Assembly: GCF_023558375.1 (NCBI RefSeq)
Contig: NZ_CP083761.1
Coordinates: forward strand, 5,039,001-5,103,000
Source: Chroococcidiopsis sp. CCMEE 29
Lineage (GTDB): Bacteria; Cyanobacteriota; Cyanobacteriia; Cyanobacteriales; Chroococcidiopsidaceae
Length of the DNA stretch: 64,000 nt
Reading direction: 5' to 3'
Shown here in pieces: positions 18,076-27,419 of this stretch; positions within the stretch are counted from its first letter, which is position 1; each line of letters starts with the position of its first letter. The position numbers and the translations under genes were made by a program. The notes below the pieces were generated by a model. It saw only the letters and a program-made list of their open reading frames with translations, did no database searches and was not told the origin of the DNA.

Positions 18076-20121
18076 TTAAAGGATTGGTTTCTTTAGAGTA
18101 GCTAAAGGCAATTTCTCTGTTTTAGGTGTCACTTGTAAATAGCGGTGTAGTGCTTGGTGCGTTGCCGCTACCTTGCAAGTCAAGGCAATCTGATCCCGTT
18201 CTAGTAAGCCTAGAACTTGCTCTTGGTTGCCTCGCTCTACCACCGGCAACTGATGCAAACCCCGTGCGGCCATCCGGTCTAAAGCCTCAGATAAAGGTTC
18301 ATCCATGTAGGCATAGAGGATTTCAGTGGTACAAATATCGCTCAGCTTAAATGAGGGTAAATTACTATCCGCCTCTGAGAAAGATGCATAAAGCTTAACA
18401 AACGCGCTATCGCGCTGCGTTTCGCTGGCGGTGGTGCTGATAGTAGCGCTAGCAGCTAATCTGTACTGTTCCCAAACAGCGATTGCCCGGTTGATATCCT
18501 CAAGAGTAATAATACCAACTAAATATTCTGCTTCATCAATTATCAAAGCACTGCGGCAGCGATCGCTTGTCAAAGCTAAACCAGCCTGCAATACTGACAT
18601 CGAACCCCGTAGCCTCAAGGGAGATTTATTAATCGCCTCCCTGACTAGTAATTGCTGCAAAATTTCTTGATTTTCATCTTTCTCTACATTCAGATTCAAT
18701 TGCTGTAAATCCGGTCCAGAAGTCAAACTTGGCTTGATCCGCTCTACTAGCCAGACACTCAAACCCACTGCTGCCATCAACGGTAAAACAATCCTGTAAT
18801 CCCGTGTCAGCTCAAACAGTAACAGAATTGACGTTAGTGGTGCCCTAGCACTTCCAGCCAGAACCGCTGCCATTCCCACCATCGCGTAAGCGGGAGGGGC
18901 TGCCATATAAACACTCATTGTTGGTAGTATTGCCGCCAGGATTTTTCCATAAGCTGCTCCCAAAGAAGCACCCAGAAACATGGCTGGAGCAAAAACACCA
19001 CCCACCAAACCACTGCCCAAGCTAATTGCTGTCATCACCAGCTTAATTACCAGCAGCAACACCAAAAGCTGCAAGGAAAACTCCACATCCTGAAGCATCG
19101 CCTCGATCGTCTCATAACCAATGCCCAAGATTTGGGGCCATTGTAGTGCCACCAGTCCAACGCAGGCTCCACCAATTACAGGACGAATAGCTGCTGGTAT
19201 GCGACCCAGCCAAGTGAAGCCAGGAACTTGCCCGCGAAAGCAGGCTCTCGCTAACTGAAGTGATTGAGTATAGGTGATAGAAACCAGACTAGCAAACACG
19301 CCTAGTCCCATATACAGCGGAAACTCTAGCAGGCTGCGGACTTCATAAACGGGGAGAGTAAAAGCAGGCTGTCCCCCCAAGCCAATCTGAGCAATTAATG
19401 CTGACACCACCGCTGCTAGCAGTACCACGCTAACCGCGGAAGTGGCAAACGTGGTTCCTAACACAACCTCTAAGGCAAAAAAAACACCCGCGATCGGGGC
19501 ATTGAACCCAGCAGCCAAGCCAGCGGCAGCACCAGCACCCAAAAGCAAGCGCTGTCGCTCTTGAGATACTTGTAGCACCTGACTTAGCAATACACCAAAA
19601 TTGGCACCAATTTCCACACTTGGTCCTTCTGGACCTAGAGAGGCACCGCTACCTAATGAAACCGATGCCGCCACCATCTTTGTGACTGGTCGGAGTTGCC
19701 GGGGTAAGGAATGACGCGCTGAGCCTCCCTGAGCCGCCGCAACTAGAGAGGAAAGTCCAGGTCCAAAATCTTGCCAGCGCCAGCGCATTAACCCAACAAT
19801 TAAACCACCAAAGGTGGGAATAAGCGCCAAAGTCCAAGCTCCCCAGGCTGAGAGCGCCCCCATCAAATCGGTTAACGTTAAGTCGTGAACTAGCTGGATC
19901 AAATAGTGAAACGTGACTACACCCATACCTGTACCGCCGCCAATCAGCACAGCTAAGAGCAGTACAACAGTTTCTGGGGATGGTTGGAAACGGTTAACTA
20001 GGTGCGTCAATGGCGTGGAAGTAATAGCGATCGCTGGCTGGAGTCGCTTGCTCTCCTCTGGGGGAGAACTCGAGGTTCCTAAGCAGTGAGAATTAGGGCC
20101 AAGGGGGGAGAGGGCAGTCAT
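18076..20121 (-). CDS. ClC-family chloride channel/antiporter with C-terminal CBS domains
   Basis: The 681-residue protein has about ten hydrophobic helices between residues 50 and 450. The selectivity-filter segments are GSGASLGPEGPSVEIG (with the gating glutamate of the GxEGP motif) and GSGLVGGVFAPAMFLG (GxFxP). Two CBS domains follow (about 495-545 and 595-655), which usually bind adenine nucleotides and tune gating. The protein would move chloride across the plasma or thylakoid membrane; channel versus H+/Cl- exchange cannot be settled here. It is a single gene. Confidence 0.92.
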   Translation of the reverse strand: MTALSPLGPNSHCLGTSSSPPEESKRLQPAIAITSTPLTHLVNRFQPSPETVVLLLAVLIGGGTGMGVVTFHYLIQLVHDLTLTDLMGALSAWGAWTLALIPTFGGLIVGLMRWRWQDFGPGLSSLVAAAQGGSARHSLPRQLRPVTKMVAASVSLGSGASLGPEGPSVEIGANFGVLLSQVLQVSQERQRLLLGAGAAAGLAAGFNAPIAGVFFALEVVLGTTFATSAVSVVLLAAVVSALIAQIGLGGQPAFTLPVYEVRSLLEFPLYMGLGVFASLVSITYTQSLQLARACFRGQVPGFTWLGRIPAAIRPVIGGACVGLVALQWPQILGIGYETIEAMLQDVEFSLQLLVLLLVIKLVMTAISLGSGLVGGVFAPAMFLGASLGAAYGKILAAILPTMSVYMAAPPAYAMVGMAAVLAGSARAPLTSILLLFELTRDYRIVLPLMAAVGLSVWLVERIKPSLTSGPDLQQLNLNVEKDENQEILQQLLVREAINKSPLRLRGSMSVLQAGLALTSDRCRSALIIDEAEYLVGIITLEDINRAIAVWEQYRLAASATISTTASETQRDSAFVKLYASFSEADSNLPSFKLSDICTTEILYAYMDEPLSEALDRMAARGLHQLPVVERGNQEQVLGLLERDQIALTCKVAATHQALHRYLQVTPKTEKLPLATLKKPIL

Positions 20122-20817
20122 TTAGAGGCAGAAAATGTAAGAAATATTTAAATTTTTATTGCTTATTTTTCATTTTGCTTGATCGTTCAGCAGCCGCACA
20201 AGTAGTCAAAGTGCCCTTTGGGCGTCATGACCATTTTCTTCGGACAGTTCTTTCACTTCTCACTCCTCACTGCTCCGAAGGCGCTTCGGTTAGGATGTTT
20301 AAGAAGCTTTGCTAAAGCAGCAGTCCCTGAGAAATTCTGTTCCGATAATGTTTAAATGAGAAAGAGATGTTGGCTAGTAGTCAGTTGTCAATTGTCGGTT
20401 GTCAATGGCAAAAGACAAGAGACAAATATTCATTTTCATGGCTTGATTTATTCGAGCGCATGAATCAGATTCAGATGTATAGTTTTTGGCTCAAACATGG
20501 GCAGACTAAAACTTGGGGAAAGCGGAAACTTTTAATCGTAAAACTTTTAGCCTTGGGGAGTAGCATGGAGTAAGTAATTTACCTGATACTCTCAAGGTCG
20601 TGAACTTTTAGTAGCCTTGTTAGTAGGTACTCCTACCACAGAGCCAGTTAGCTAAATTAAATTAAGCAGCCCCCATTGACCGTCATTGCCAGTGCGCCTA
20701 AAGCTTTTTCTGGTATACGCAGTGATTATCCTAACATTCTAGGAGTAGCAACCTCGCCAATCCTCTCAAGGGTATGGCTATTTCATTCCTCATGTTCTAT
20801 GAACTAGGTCGACGCTG
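20122..20817. other. 696-base intergenic region with repeat debris
   Basis: Between the ClC gene and the zinc-ribbon gene I see no convincing gene. There are CT-rich runs (about 20245-20270), copies of the CAGTTGTCAATTG-type repeat at about 20379-20406 that also occurs near 18040-18070, and a 68-codon frame (20367-20573) mostly made of those repeats. No terminator or RNA gene is obvious. Confidence 0.4.
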
Positions 20818-21222
20818 ATGAACACTCACACCTTTGGTAATCATTCTGTCACTTGCCCAATTTGCCAACGTACCGGTAGCCTAAAGCCAGTTAAAATCTG
20901 CGATGGATTATTTACCTGTCCATATTGCCAGGAACGGCTGGTGGTCAGTTGGAGCGGTCATTACGTCCGCGACCCTCATAACTGTAAACCGGAAACGAGT
21001 GCTCACCTACTACGTCGTCAAAGCAAACCTTGGGCTAGAATTCTGCGGGATTTTGGCTTTGTCAGGCGTCCTGCCGTAATCATTGCGGTAGGAAGTGCTA
21101 TCCTCTTGGGTGTTAGCGTCATTGGTTTAGAAAGCTTTAATCGTCAGCAAAGTCAGCGTCAAGGACCATTAGAACAAGTTACAGAACTTATCAACCCACC
21201 AGAAAAATCTCCTGGGGAGTGA
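20818..21222 (+). CDS. Small zinc-ribbon protein with one membrane helix
   Basis: The 134-residue protein starts with a four-cysteine zinc ribbon (CPICQRTG and CPYCQERL, about residues 14-43). A basic linker follows and then a single membrane helix, PAVIIAVGSAILLGVSVIG (about 85-105). The C-terminal tail is short and polar. The layout suggests a membrane-tethered zinc-ribbon protein. I recognise it only as a conserved cyanobacterial type; no function can be assigned. GA-rich repeats follow its stop. Confidence 0.65.
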   Translation: MNTHTFGNHSVTCPICQRTGSLKPVKICDGLFTCPYCQERLVVSWSGHYVRDPHNCKPETSAHLLRRQSKPWARILRDFGFVRRPAVIIAVGSAILLGVSVIGLESFNRQQSQRQGPLEQVTELINPPEKSPGE

Positions 21223-21377
21223 GGTGTGAGGAGACAGAAGTGAGTGGCGAGTGGTGAGGAAATGAGGTGATGGAGTGATGGGGCGAGGGACGAGAAAAGT
21301 TATGAACGATGAAGTATAAAGGATGAAATTTGCTCGTTCAGCCTTTAGCCTTCATCCTTTTCTCTGCCTCTCCCTGC

Positions 21378-23009
21378 TCAACTCTTGCCCCTCATCCCTC
21401 TTGTAACTAGCGTCCATCCCTGGGTTGTACCGACCCGCTTCACCGATTCTAACTTCAGGTTTTCCAGGGTAGATGCATCAACTAGGAAATAGGGTCGAGT
21501 GTTCTGCTGCCAGTATTGTTGAAGTTGCCTGCTATCAACCGGAATAATTTGGCGATCGCTATAGAAATTTAAGGAAGGACGACCGTAGGGATAGGAAGTG
21601 TAAACCTTCTGATTGATTGGTGTACCACTCTGAACCATCGCCGCTACAGGTTTAACCGGATAGGCTTCAGCTAACTCCCAAATCCAATGATGCGAAGTCA
21701 TCAGTAGCAGCAGCGAAACGTACGTTCCCCAAAACAGAATAGAGAGGAACTGTCGATCGCCTCGCGCTGCCAACACAGAGGCAAAAGTCATTGTTCCAGC
21801 TACTGCCGCTAAAATCACATGAACTTCCCAGTCGTGTGCTGGACTCCAAGGGCTAAAGTAAAGGCTACCAACCCAACCCAGTAAAGCTAGCAGTGCCAAC
21901 AACCTGACCACGACACGGGGATAAGATGCTGGATAGGGCAAGGTCCAGATCTCAGCTAGCTGGGCTCCGGTAGCCAAGGCGATCGCTGGATAAACAGGTA
22001 AGACATACCAAGGTAGTTTAGTTTGCATGACCGAAATCGCCAGCAGATAAACCCCACCCCAGACTAAAACTAGTTTTGCCCAGCTCCAGTTACGATTTTC
22101 CCAGGTTAAACGCAAACCTTGAGGTAAAAAAATTAGCCAAGGCCAACCGTACTTCAAAATTTCCAGGATGTAATACCAGGCTGGTTCTGCATGGTTCTCA
22201 ACCGATTTCCAAATCCGACTGAAGGATTGATCCAAGATTCCTGTATTGGTGAAAGTGTGACCATAGTGCAGCCATTGGGCTATGTACCACCCAGCTACAG
22301 GCGCACTGCCAATTAGGATTCCCACCCATAGATACCAACTGGTAAGTAGGCGCGGCGTATCCCAGAACAGAAATAGAAGTGCGATCGCTCCCAGCAATAT
22401 TCCTAAAATTCCCTTGGTTAGGCAAATCAGCCCAAACCCGATGCCGATGCCCAAGCAATAGAGTAAATTACGACGCGATCGTAACACGCACAACATCATC
22501 AACAGGAAAAAACACACCACTGCCCCGTCTAGCATCGCTAGTCGCCCGTGACGTACTACTGGCAGCATTGTCAGGTAAATCAAAGCCGAGAAAATAGCTG
22601 GGAGTCGTCGTGGAAAAATTTCTCGACCGATCGCATACAGCAGCGGTACTGAGATCGCCGTTAGCAAAGCCCCCGGTAAGCGCGATGTCCACTCATTCAC
22701 ACCACCCACTGAGTAAGCCCAGGCAAGCAGCAGATGCATAACTGGTGGCTTATTGAGATAATTTTCACCCCCCAGCGTTGGGTAAAGCCAGCGCCAAGAA
22801 CCAGCGGGGGCGCGCCAAATTTCACGAGCAACTTGAGCTACAGTGCCTTCATCCCAATCTCGTAGTGGTAGTCCACCCAAATTAATCCCAAATAGGATTA
22901 CTGCTGCCAACAGTAATCCTACAACCCATAGCTCATCGATCCAGTTATTCCCACGGCAATACAGTTTCTTGTTCTTTGAACAACCCCAACTAAAAGTTCG
23001 ACGCTGCAT
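21378..23009 (-). CDS. Dolichyl-phosphate-mannose/ArnT-like glycosyltransferase (GT39/GT83)
   Basis: The 543-residue polytopic protein has about ten to twelve membrane helices. The first extracytoplasmic loop has the acidic motif LRDWDEGTVAQVAREIW, and the following loop has LNKPPVMHLLLAWAYSVGG. These are the hallmarks of the GT-C enzymes that transfer sugars from polyprenyl phosphate to lipid A or proteins on the periplasmic face. The acceptor is unknown. It diverges from the GNAT gene. Confidence 0.85.
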   Translation of the reverse strand: MQRRTFSWGCSKNKKLYCRGNNWIDELWVVGLLLAAVILFGINLGGLPLRDWDEGTVAQVAREIWRAPAGSWRWLYPTLGGENYLNKPPVMHLLLAWAYSVGGVNEWTSRLPGALLTAISVPLLYAIGREIFPRRLPAIFSALIYLTMLPVVRHGRLAMLDGAVVCFFLLMMLCVLRSRRNLLYCLGIGIGFGLICLTKGILGILLGAIALLFLFWDTPRLLTSWYLWVGILIGSAPVAGWYIAQWLHYGHTFTNTGILDQSFSRIWKSVENHAEPAWYYILEILKYGWPWLIFLPQGLRLTWENRNWSWAKLVLVWGGVYLLAISVMQTKLPWYVLPVYPAIALATGAQLAEIWTLPYPASYPRVVVRLLALLALLGWVGSLYFSPWSPAHDWEVHVILAAVAGTMTFASVLAARGDRQFLSILFWGTYVSLLLLMTSHHWIWELAEAYPVKPVAAMVQSGTPINQKVYTSYPYGRPSLNFYSDRQIIPVDSRQLQQYWQQNTRPYFLVDASTLENLKLESVKRVGTTQGWTLVTRGMRGKS

Positions 23010-23088
23010 ACTTTAAAATAATTGTTAATTTACAAAAAACTCCTGAAAGAGAATTTCGTGAAGTTAATTGAAAGTTTTAAAACTAGAT

Positions 23089-23847
23089 ATGGAAAAAGCA
23101 TCTCATAAAATCATACAGACAATTGAAGAAATTTCTCTGAATGCTTGGCCCTCCTTACAGCAAATATTATATGATGGCTGGATTTTAAGATTTACCAATG
23201 GTCATACCAAAAGAGCCAACTCAGTCAATCCAGTTTACACAGGTACTACAAATGTTTATAGGAAAATAGAAAGATGCGAACAAATTTATATTGATAAAGA
23301 GCTACAGCCAGTTTTCCGAATAACCCCGCTTGCTCATCCTGAAAATTTAGATCGGATTTTACCAAAGGCTGGGTTTGAAAAGAAAGATTTAGTCAGCGTT
23401 CAAGTTATGGATTTGAGTTCATTTCAACCTCAAGCACCATGTTCTATCAGGTTTGGGGAAGAATTCTCACTCGATTGGCTGGATAACTTTGCTAATTTAA
23501 GCGGTGTTTCGCTCAAAGAACAAGAAGCACTAGCAGGCATATTAGGTAATATTGCCTCAAGAAAGTATTTTGCGGTTTTGTTAAAGGACAATCGAGTTAT
23601 ATCCTGTGGCTTAGGTGTATTGGAAAATCAGTATATCGGAATTTTTGAAATTGTCACTGCTAAAACTGAACGAAGAAAAGGATATGGAAAGGAGTTGCTA
23701 TACAATATTTTAGGTTGGGCTAAATACAATGGTGCTGAAAAAGCATATTTGCAAGTAGTTGTAAATAATAGACCAGCATTGAATTTATATTCAAAATTAG
23801 GTTTTCGGGAACTTTATCAATATTTTTATAGAATTAAAGTAACATGA
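23089..23847 (+). CDS. GNAT-family N-acetyltransferase
   Basis: The protein has an N-terminal helical part and a C-terminal GNAT domain: IFEIVTAKTERRKGYGKELL holds the acetyl-CoA pyrophosphate-binding RxxGxG/A loop, and LQVVVNNRPALNLYSKLGF is motif B. The 5' end of the frame allows a TTG at 23068, but the ATG at 23089 is the better start. The gene is more AT-rich than its neighbours, which may reflect later acquisition. The substrate is unknown. Confidence 0.85.
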   Translation: MEKASHKIIQTIEEISLNAWPSLQQILYDGWILRFTNGHTKRANSVNPVYTGTTNVYRKIERCEQIYIDKELQPVFRITPLAHPENLDRILPKAGFEKKDLVSVQVMDLSSFQPQAPCSIRFGEEFSLDWLDNFANLSGVSLKEQEALAGILGNIASRKYFAVLLKDNRVISCGLGVLENQYIGIFEIVTAKTERRKGYGKELLYNILGWAKYNGAEKAYLQVVVNNRPALNLYSKLGFRELYQYFYRIKVT

Positions 23848-23905
23848 TTTTGTTTTATTGCTACACCATTTGAATTACCACAACTAAATACTGGTAATAG
23901 TTTCA

Positions 23906-23938
23906 CAATCCAAAATCTAAAATCCAAAATCCAAAATG
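23906..23938 (+). repeat. TCCAAAA heptanucleotide repeat between genes
   Basis: Three to four copies of TCCAAAA (one as TCTAAAA) lie between the GNAT gene and MITE copy A. It belongs to the same repeat family as the copies inside the FAD oxidase gene and mutL. Confidence 0.75.
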
Positions 23939-23981
23939 TAGAACAGGCAGTCTAATTGCTAGTACTTATAACATCTAGTTA

Positions 23982-24107
23982 TATCAAGTCCGCTTAAATG
24001 ACTGTAAGATCTCGCCCTCACCCCCTGCCCCTCTCCCAAGCTTGGGAGAGGGGTGCCGGAGGCGGGGTGAGGGCTGCCAAATCATGGGCAATCAACCGGA
24101 TTTGATA
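23982..24107. mobile_element. 126-bp MITE-like palindromic element, copy A
   Basis: The element starts TATCAAGTCCG and ends CGGATTTGATA, giving imperfect terminal inverted repeats, and is flanked on both sides by TTA (23979-23981 and 24108-24110). The centre is a large hairpin built on CTCTCCCAAGCTTGGGAGAG with outer arms CCCTCACCCC and GGGGTGAGGG. A second copy of exactly the same length lies at 31003-31128. The right end supplies the last codons and the stop of the acyltransferase-like gene on the minus strand. Confidence 0.85.
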
Positions 24108-25543
24108 TTATGAATCATCCCTTCTAGGGCAGTTTGTAGATCTTGCGTGAGGTCGGCAACAGCTTGCTTAGCACTGCGGCGGCTAGCTTGATAAGCCTCC
24201 CAGCGGTCTGAAACTGATATGGGTTGCCCCACCGTCATCTGTACCCATTGCTTACCTAGTCGGGGACGATGAAAGGGGTTACCGCCCTTAATTCGCGTAA
24301 TCATGTCCCACATCAGCAAGATTGTTTCAGCAAAACGCTCTACTGTAGGTTTTTCTAGAACGTATTTGCCTGTAACTGCCACAAAACTTTCTACTAACCG
24401 CATGTGCCACATTCTGAGATTAGCTTCCTCCGCAATGCGATCGGCTAGTCCTCGCTCCACAGGAGATAAGGCTTCAATGTTCTTCCTATCTTCTCGATAA
24501 ATCCAATCCCATCCTGCTTGTTCTAGGCGACGACAGCGTTCAATCAGACTACCATTGGGCTGAAGGTCAAAATACTGCTCTGCTACCTTTAATGCGGCAT
24601 CTAGTAGCGCCTGCAGTCGAATCGTAAACTCTTTATAACTGGGCGGCTTTGATCCTAAAGAGTTTCTCTCTGGATCGGAAGTAATTACTTGAGTTGAAGC
24701 TGTTAGTAAAGATTGATGATAAAACCGAGTGTAAAACTCCTCCATTAAACCCAGTAAGTGTTCGCCCAAGCGATAGAGCCGCCGATACAGAGAAGCTTCG
24801 GAAGGCGATAAGCCTTCTTCTGCTCGCCCCTCGCCCCTCGCCGCTCGCGCCTCTTCCTCCAAACCGCTATCCGCCTCCAATTTACTCAAAAGCTTTTCCA
24901 GGGTTCCCCACGGGGGCTGAACGTAACGGTACTGAATGGCGATCGGAACAATAAACACCTGCTCAGAGCGTTCAGCTTTGAGTAGATCTTCAATACACCA
25001 AAATCCCAGTTGGGCAACCCCTGGTTCCAGCGGGCTGACAATTTCATTGTGACCATTGGTGGCTCCCTCTGGAGCTGCTGCCATTGGCAAGCTACCATTA
25101 GCAAACAAGTTACGAGCCGATCGCAAACCCACCCGATCTAACTTGCCGCGATGGATAGAAATTCCGCCCAAACGAGAATATAACCAGCCTACATGCGCTC
25201 CAGCCCACAGTGGAATTCCTCGGTCATAAATAAAATGGGAATGAATCGGGCGTTGCAGCGAGATTTGCTGTTGGCGTGCTACCTGTGGTACTAGGTGGTG
25301 AACTAGGTATGCCATACATAGCGGATCGTCACTGCTGGGATGACGAAATGCCATTAAAAAGCGGATTTTACCCGTCTGAAACTGCTGATAGAGATCTACT
25401 AGCGCTTCTACATTTTGCGCTTGAATGTAGCTAATAGCTGTTCGCGATCGCAGCCAAGGTGGTAACAGCAGTTGAGTGAGCCTCAGAACTAGGGGGTTGA
25501 GCTTTGGGGAAATAAATTCCAAGGGTGGCTGGACGTGAACCAT
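24092..25543 (-). CDS. Glycerol-3-phosphate/1-acylglycerol-3-phosphate acyltransferase-like protein (PlsC domain)
   Basis: The 483-residue protein has an acyltransferase domain at about residues 60-210 with FRHPSSDDPL (an HX4D catalytic motif) and AAPEGATNGHNE (the acceptor-binding EGxxN type). The C-terminal half is helical and unlike short PlsC proteins. Lipid or phospholipid acylation is the likely role. Residues around 228-245 (EEEARAARGEGRAEEG) are read from a CT-rich repeat on the other strand. The last codons (IKSG and stop) lie inside MITE copy A; without the element the protein would end one residue after MIH. Confidence 0.82.
   Translation of the reverse strand: MVHVQPPLEFISPKLNPLVLRLTQLLLPPWLRSRTAISYIQAQNVEALVDLYQQFQTGKIRFLMAFRHPSSDDPLCMAYLVHHLVPQVARQQQISLQRPIHSHFIYDRGIPLWAGAHVGWLYSRLGGISIHRGKLDRVGLRSARNLFANGSLPMAAAPEGATNGHNEIVSPLEPGVAQLGFWCIEDLLKAERSEQVFIVPIAIQYRYVQPPWGTLEKLLSKLEADSGLEEEARAARGEGRAEEGLSPSEASLYRRLYRLGEHLLGLMEEFYTRFYHQSLLTASTQVITSDPERNSLGSKPPSYKEFTIRLQALLDAALKVAEQYFDLQPNGSLIERCRRLEQAGWDWIYREDRKNIEALSPVERGLADRIAEEANLRMWHMRLVESFVAVTGKYVLEKPTVERFAETILLMWDMITRIKGGNPFHRPRLGKQWVQMTVGQPISVSDRWEAYQASRRSAKQAVADLTQDLQTALEGMIHNIKSG
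24822..24853. repeat. CTCGCCCCT-type repeat inside the acyltransferase gene
   Basis: Tandem units of CTCGCCCCT lie in frame and are translated on the minus strand as a charged R/E/A/G-rich loop. The unit matches intergenic repeats at 35757-35797 and 62637-62653. Confidence 0.7.
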
Positions 25544-25576
25544 CTGTAGATCTTCAGATTTCTACTTTGTTCAATC

Positions 25577-26890
25577 TTAGAAAATAAAAATTAATTTGAT
25601 TTGCCACGATGCACGATCGCGGATAATCTCAATTTGACAAATAAATTCTCGAAAGTAAAATCGGCGCTCTGATTCAGACAAATCTAGCCAGAATTGGGGA
25701 ATTGAGACAGCCTGGGCAACTGAGCGCAAATTTACTGGTGGCAAAGTGGCTAGTTTTGCTTGTAGTTCTGAGATTTCAGTACGGAGGTTGTAGGCACGTA
25801 ACGCAGCAGTTTCTGTATCTAAAACTCCCTCAACTGTCAGGGTAGGTAATTGAGCTAAGATATCTTGCTTGATGGCGATCGCCTTTGTCAAAGCATTTTT
25901 AACTGCATCTAGTTGGGGTAAATTCATCCCAGCCACTGCACGGGGTAAATCCTGACAAATTCCTGCAATCGTCTGTTCCAATACCTGCTCGTAGGAAATA
26001 GCTCGACACTTGGGGCGTTTGGGGCAGAGGATAGGGCGTAGATACAAATATTCTTTGTCTTTGCGGGGTGTAGTAACGCGAGCCACCAGCATAGACGACT
26101 GGCACTCTTGACAGATAACTAAACCAGCTAGAGAACGAGGCGCACTGGCACTACGAGGTGGTAAGCGACTGTTGCGTCGTAACAGCCGATCAACCTGCGC
26201 GGCTTCTTCTTTGGAGATAATTGGGATATGAGTATTGGAGACAACCTGACCATTTTGATAAGCTGTATCGCCACGATAGACAGGATTAGTTAACCAGCGC
26301 CGCCCCGTTGTTACAGAAATTTTCTTACCATATTTTTGTCCTAGATAGCGAACTGCCCCACGTAGAGAACCGTAGAGGAGGAATTGTTCAAAAAAATCCT
26401 TGACTATTGGAGCAGCAGTACGATCAAGGATATATTTGTCCTTACCTCGACGGTAACCGTAAGGCGCTTTTCCGGGTGGTGGTAGGGCATTGACACGGTT
26501 ACGGGCGTGTCCTTGGCGGATGCGGCGGCTACGCTGTTGATGCTGGATTTCTTGTAGGAGTTTGAGTAAGTCTGCCCGAAGGTTAGTAATGGAGGGTTCT
26601 TGCCCCTGTTGGGAGGAGGTGTATGGTTGTTCAGTGGCAATCAGTTGCACGCCTAATGCTTCGAGTTCGGCGAGGCGATCGCTTACTTCCTGCACCGAGT
26701 CTCCTAGTTCTTCTAACCGCCGGATTAACAGATAATCAACTGGATCAACTCGACAGTCATTAATTAGCTGTCGCAGTTCCAAACGTTTTCCCAAATCTTG
26801 ATAAATTTGATCCAGTTCCCATCCCCAAATAGATGAATCGGGTGTTGGTTCCAGCAGTGGATCGCTGTAGGAGTAGGCGATGATTTTCAT
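25577..26890 (-). CDS. Large serine recombinase homologue with altered catalytic residues
   Basis: The domain layout is that of a large serine recombinase: a resolvase-like N-terminal domain (1-110), the recombinase domain with PPPGKAPYGYRRGKDKY (about 145-160) and WLTNPVYRGDTAYQNG, a zinc ribbon (CQECQSSM, then CPKRPKCRA), and a C-terminal coiled coil. The N-terminus reads MKIIAYSYSDPLLE, where the catalytic YxRVS motif is expected, and RRLEELGDS (58-66) stands where LDRLGRS is expected. Most of the catalytic arginines are thus absent. No phage or transposon context is visible. I use the ATG at 26890, not the TTG at 26896. Confidence 0.8.
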   Translation of the reverse strand: MKIIAYSYSDPLLEPTPDSSIWGWELDQIYQDLGKRLELRQLINDCRVDPVDYLLIRRLEELGDSVQEVSDRLAELEALGVQLIATEQPYTSSQQGQEPSITNLRADLLKLLQEIQHQQRSRRIRQGHARNRVNALPPPGKAPYGYRRGKDKYILDRTAAPIVKDFFEQFLLYGSLRGAVRYLGQKYGKKISVTTGRRWLTNPVYRGDTAYQNGQVVSNTHIPIISKEEAAQVDRLLRRNSRLPPRSASAPRSLAGLVICQECQSSMLVARVTTPRKDKEYLYLRPILCPKRPKCRAISYEQVLEQTIAGICQDLPRAVAGMNLPQLDAVKNALTKAIAIKQDILAQLPTLTVEGVLDTETAALRAYNLRTEISELQAKLATLPPVNLRSVAQAVSIPQFWLDLSESERRFYFREFICQIEIIRDRASWQIKLIFIF

Positions 26891-26907
26891 AATCAAGCAA
26901 TTAGTGA

Positions 26908-27282
26908 TTAGCGATTAGCTAATTGCTGACTCAGTTCAATGATGTTGCTGTCTGGATCTTGGGTAAAGAGTGCTGCTCGACCGGAAGCGCTCATTTGTAT
27001 GGGATAGTTGTGAGCGATAAGTTGGTTTTTGGCAGCATCCAAGTCAGCAACAGCAAAGGCGATGTGGGCATTACGGCCCCATTTTTCTGGGTTTTGGAGT
27101 TCAGATGGCATAGATGGAGCAACTATCAGGTGAAGTTGAAACTCGCCTACTTGATACCAGGTACCGGGGTATTTGAGCGATCGCTCTACTTTGGGTAACC
27201 CCAATACGTTGCCATAAAAATGTTCAGCTCGTTCTAAGTCAGAAACGAGAACAGCTGCATGGAGATAGTGGGTAATCTGCAT
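26908..27282 (-). CDS. VOC-family glyoxalase/dioxygenase-like protein
   Basis: The 124-residue protein shows the paired beta-alpha-beta-beta-beta modules of the vicinal oxygen chelate fold: AAVLVSDLERAEHFYGNVLGL at the start and FAVADLDAAKNQLIAHN in the second half, with candidate metal ligands His in the first strand and Glu in NIIELSQQ. The reaction is unknown. It sits 17 bases upstream of the recombinase gene on the same strand, so the two may be co-transcribed. Confidence 0.85.
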   Translation of the reverse strand: MQITHYLHAAVLVSDLERAEHFYGNVLGLPKVERSLKYPGTWYQVGEFQLHLIVAPSMPSELQNPEKWGRNAHIAFAVADLDAAKNQLIAHNYPIQMSASGRAALFTQDPDSNIIELSQQLANR

Positions 27283-27419
27283 TATTGGTTTAATTCAGAC
27301 GAATAAAATACTAAGCGCTTTAGGTGCTTAGATAGGAACATCCAACAGTTCTCTTTAAGATAGTAATAATCTGAGGCAGGATCTATGGATGCTTCAGTGA
27401 ACACCAGCGAGAAACTACT

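Noticed and set aside
20367-20573. 68-codon frame after the ClC gene
   Set aside because: Much of it is dispersed CAGTTGTCAATTG-type repeat; no ribosome-binding site or family is visible.
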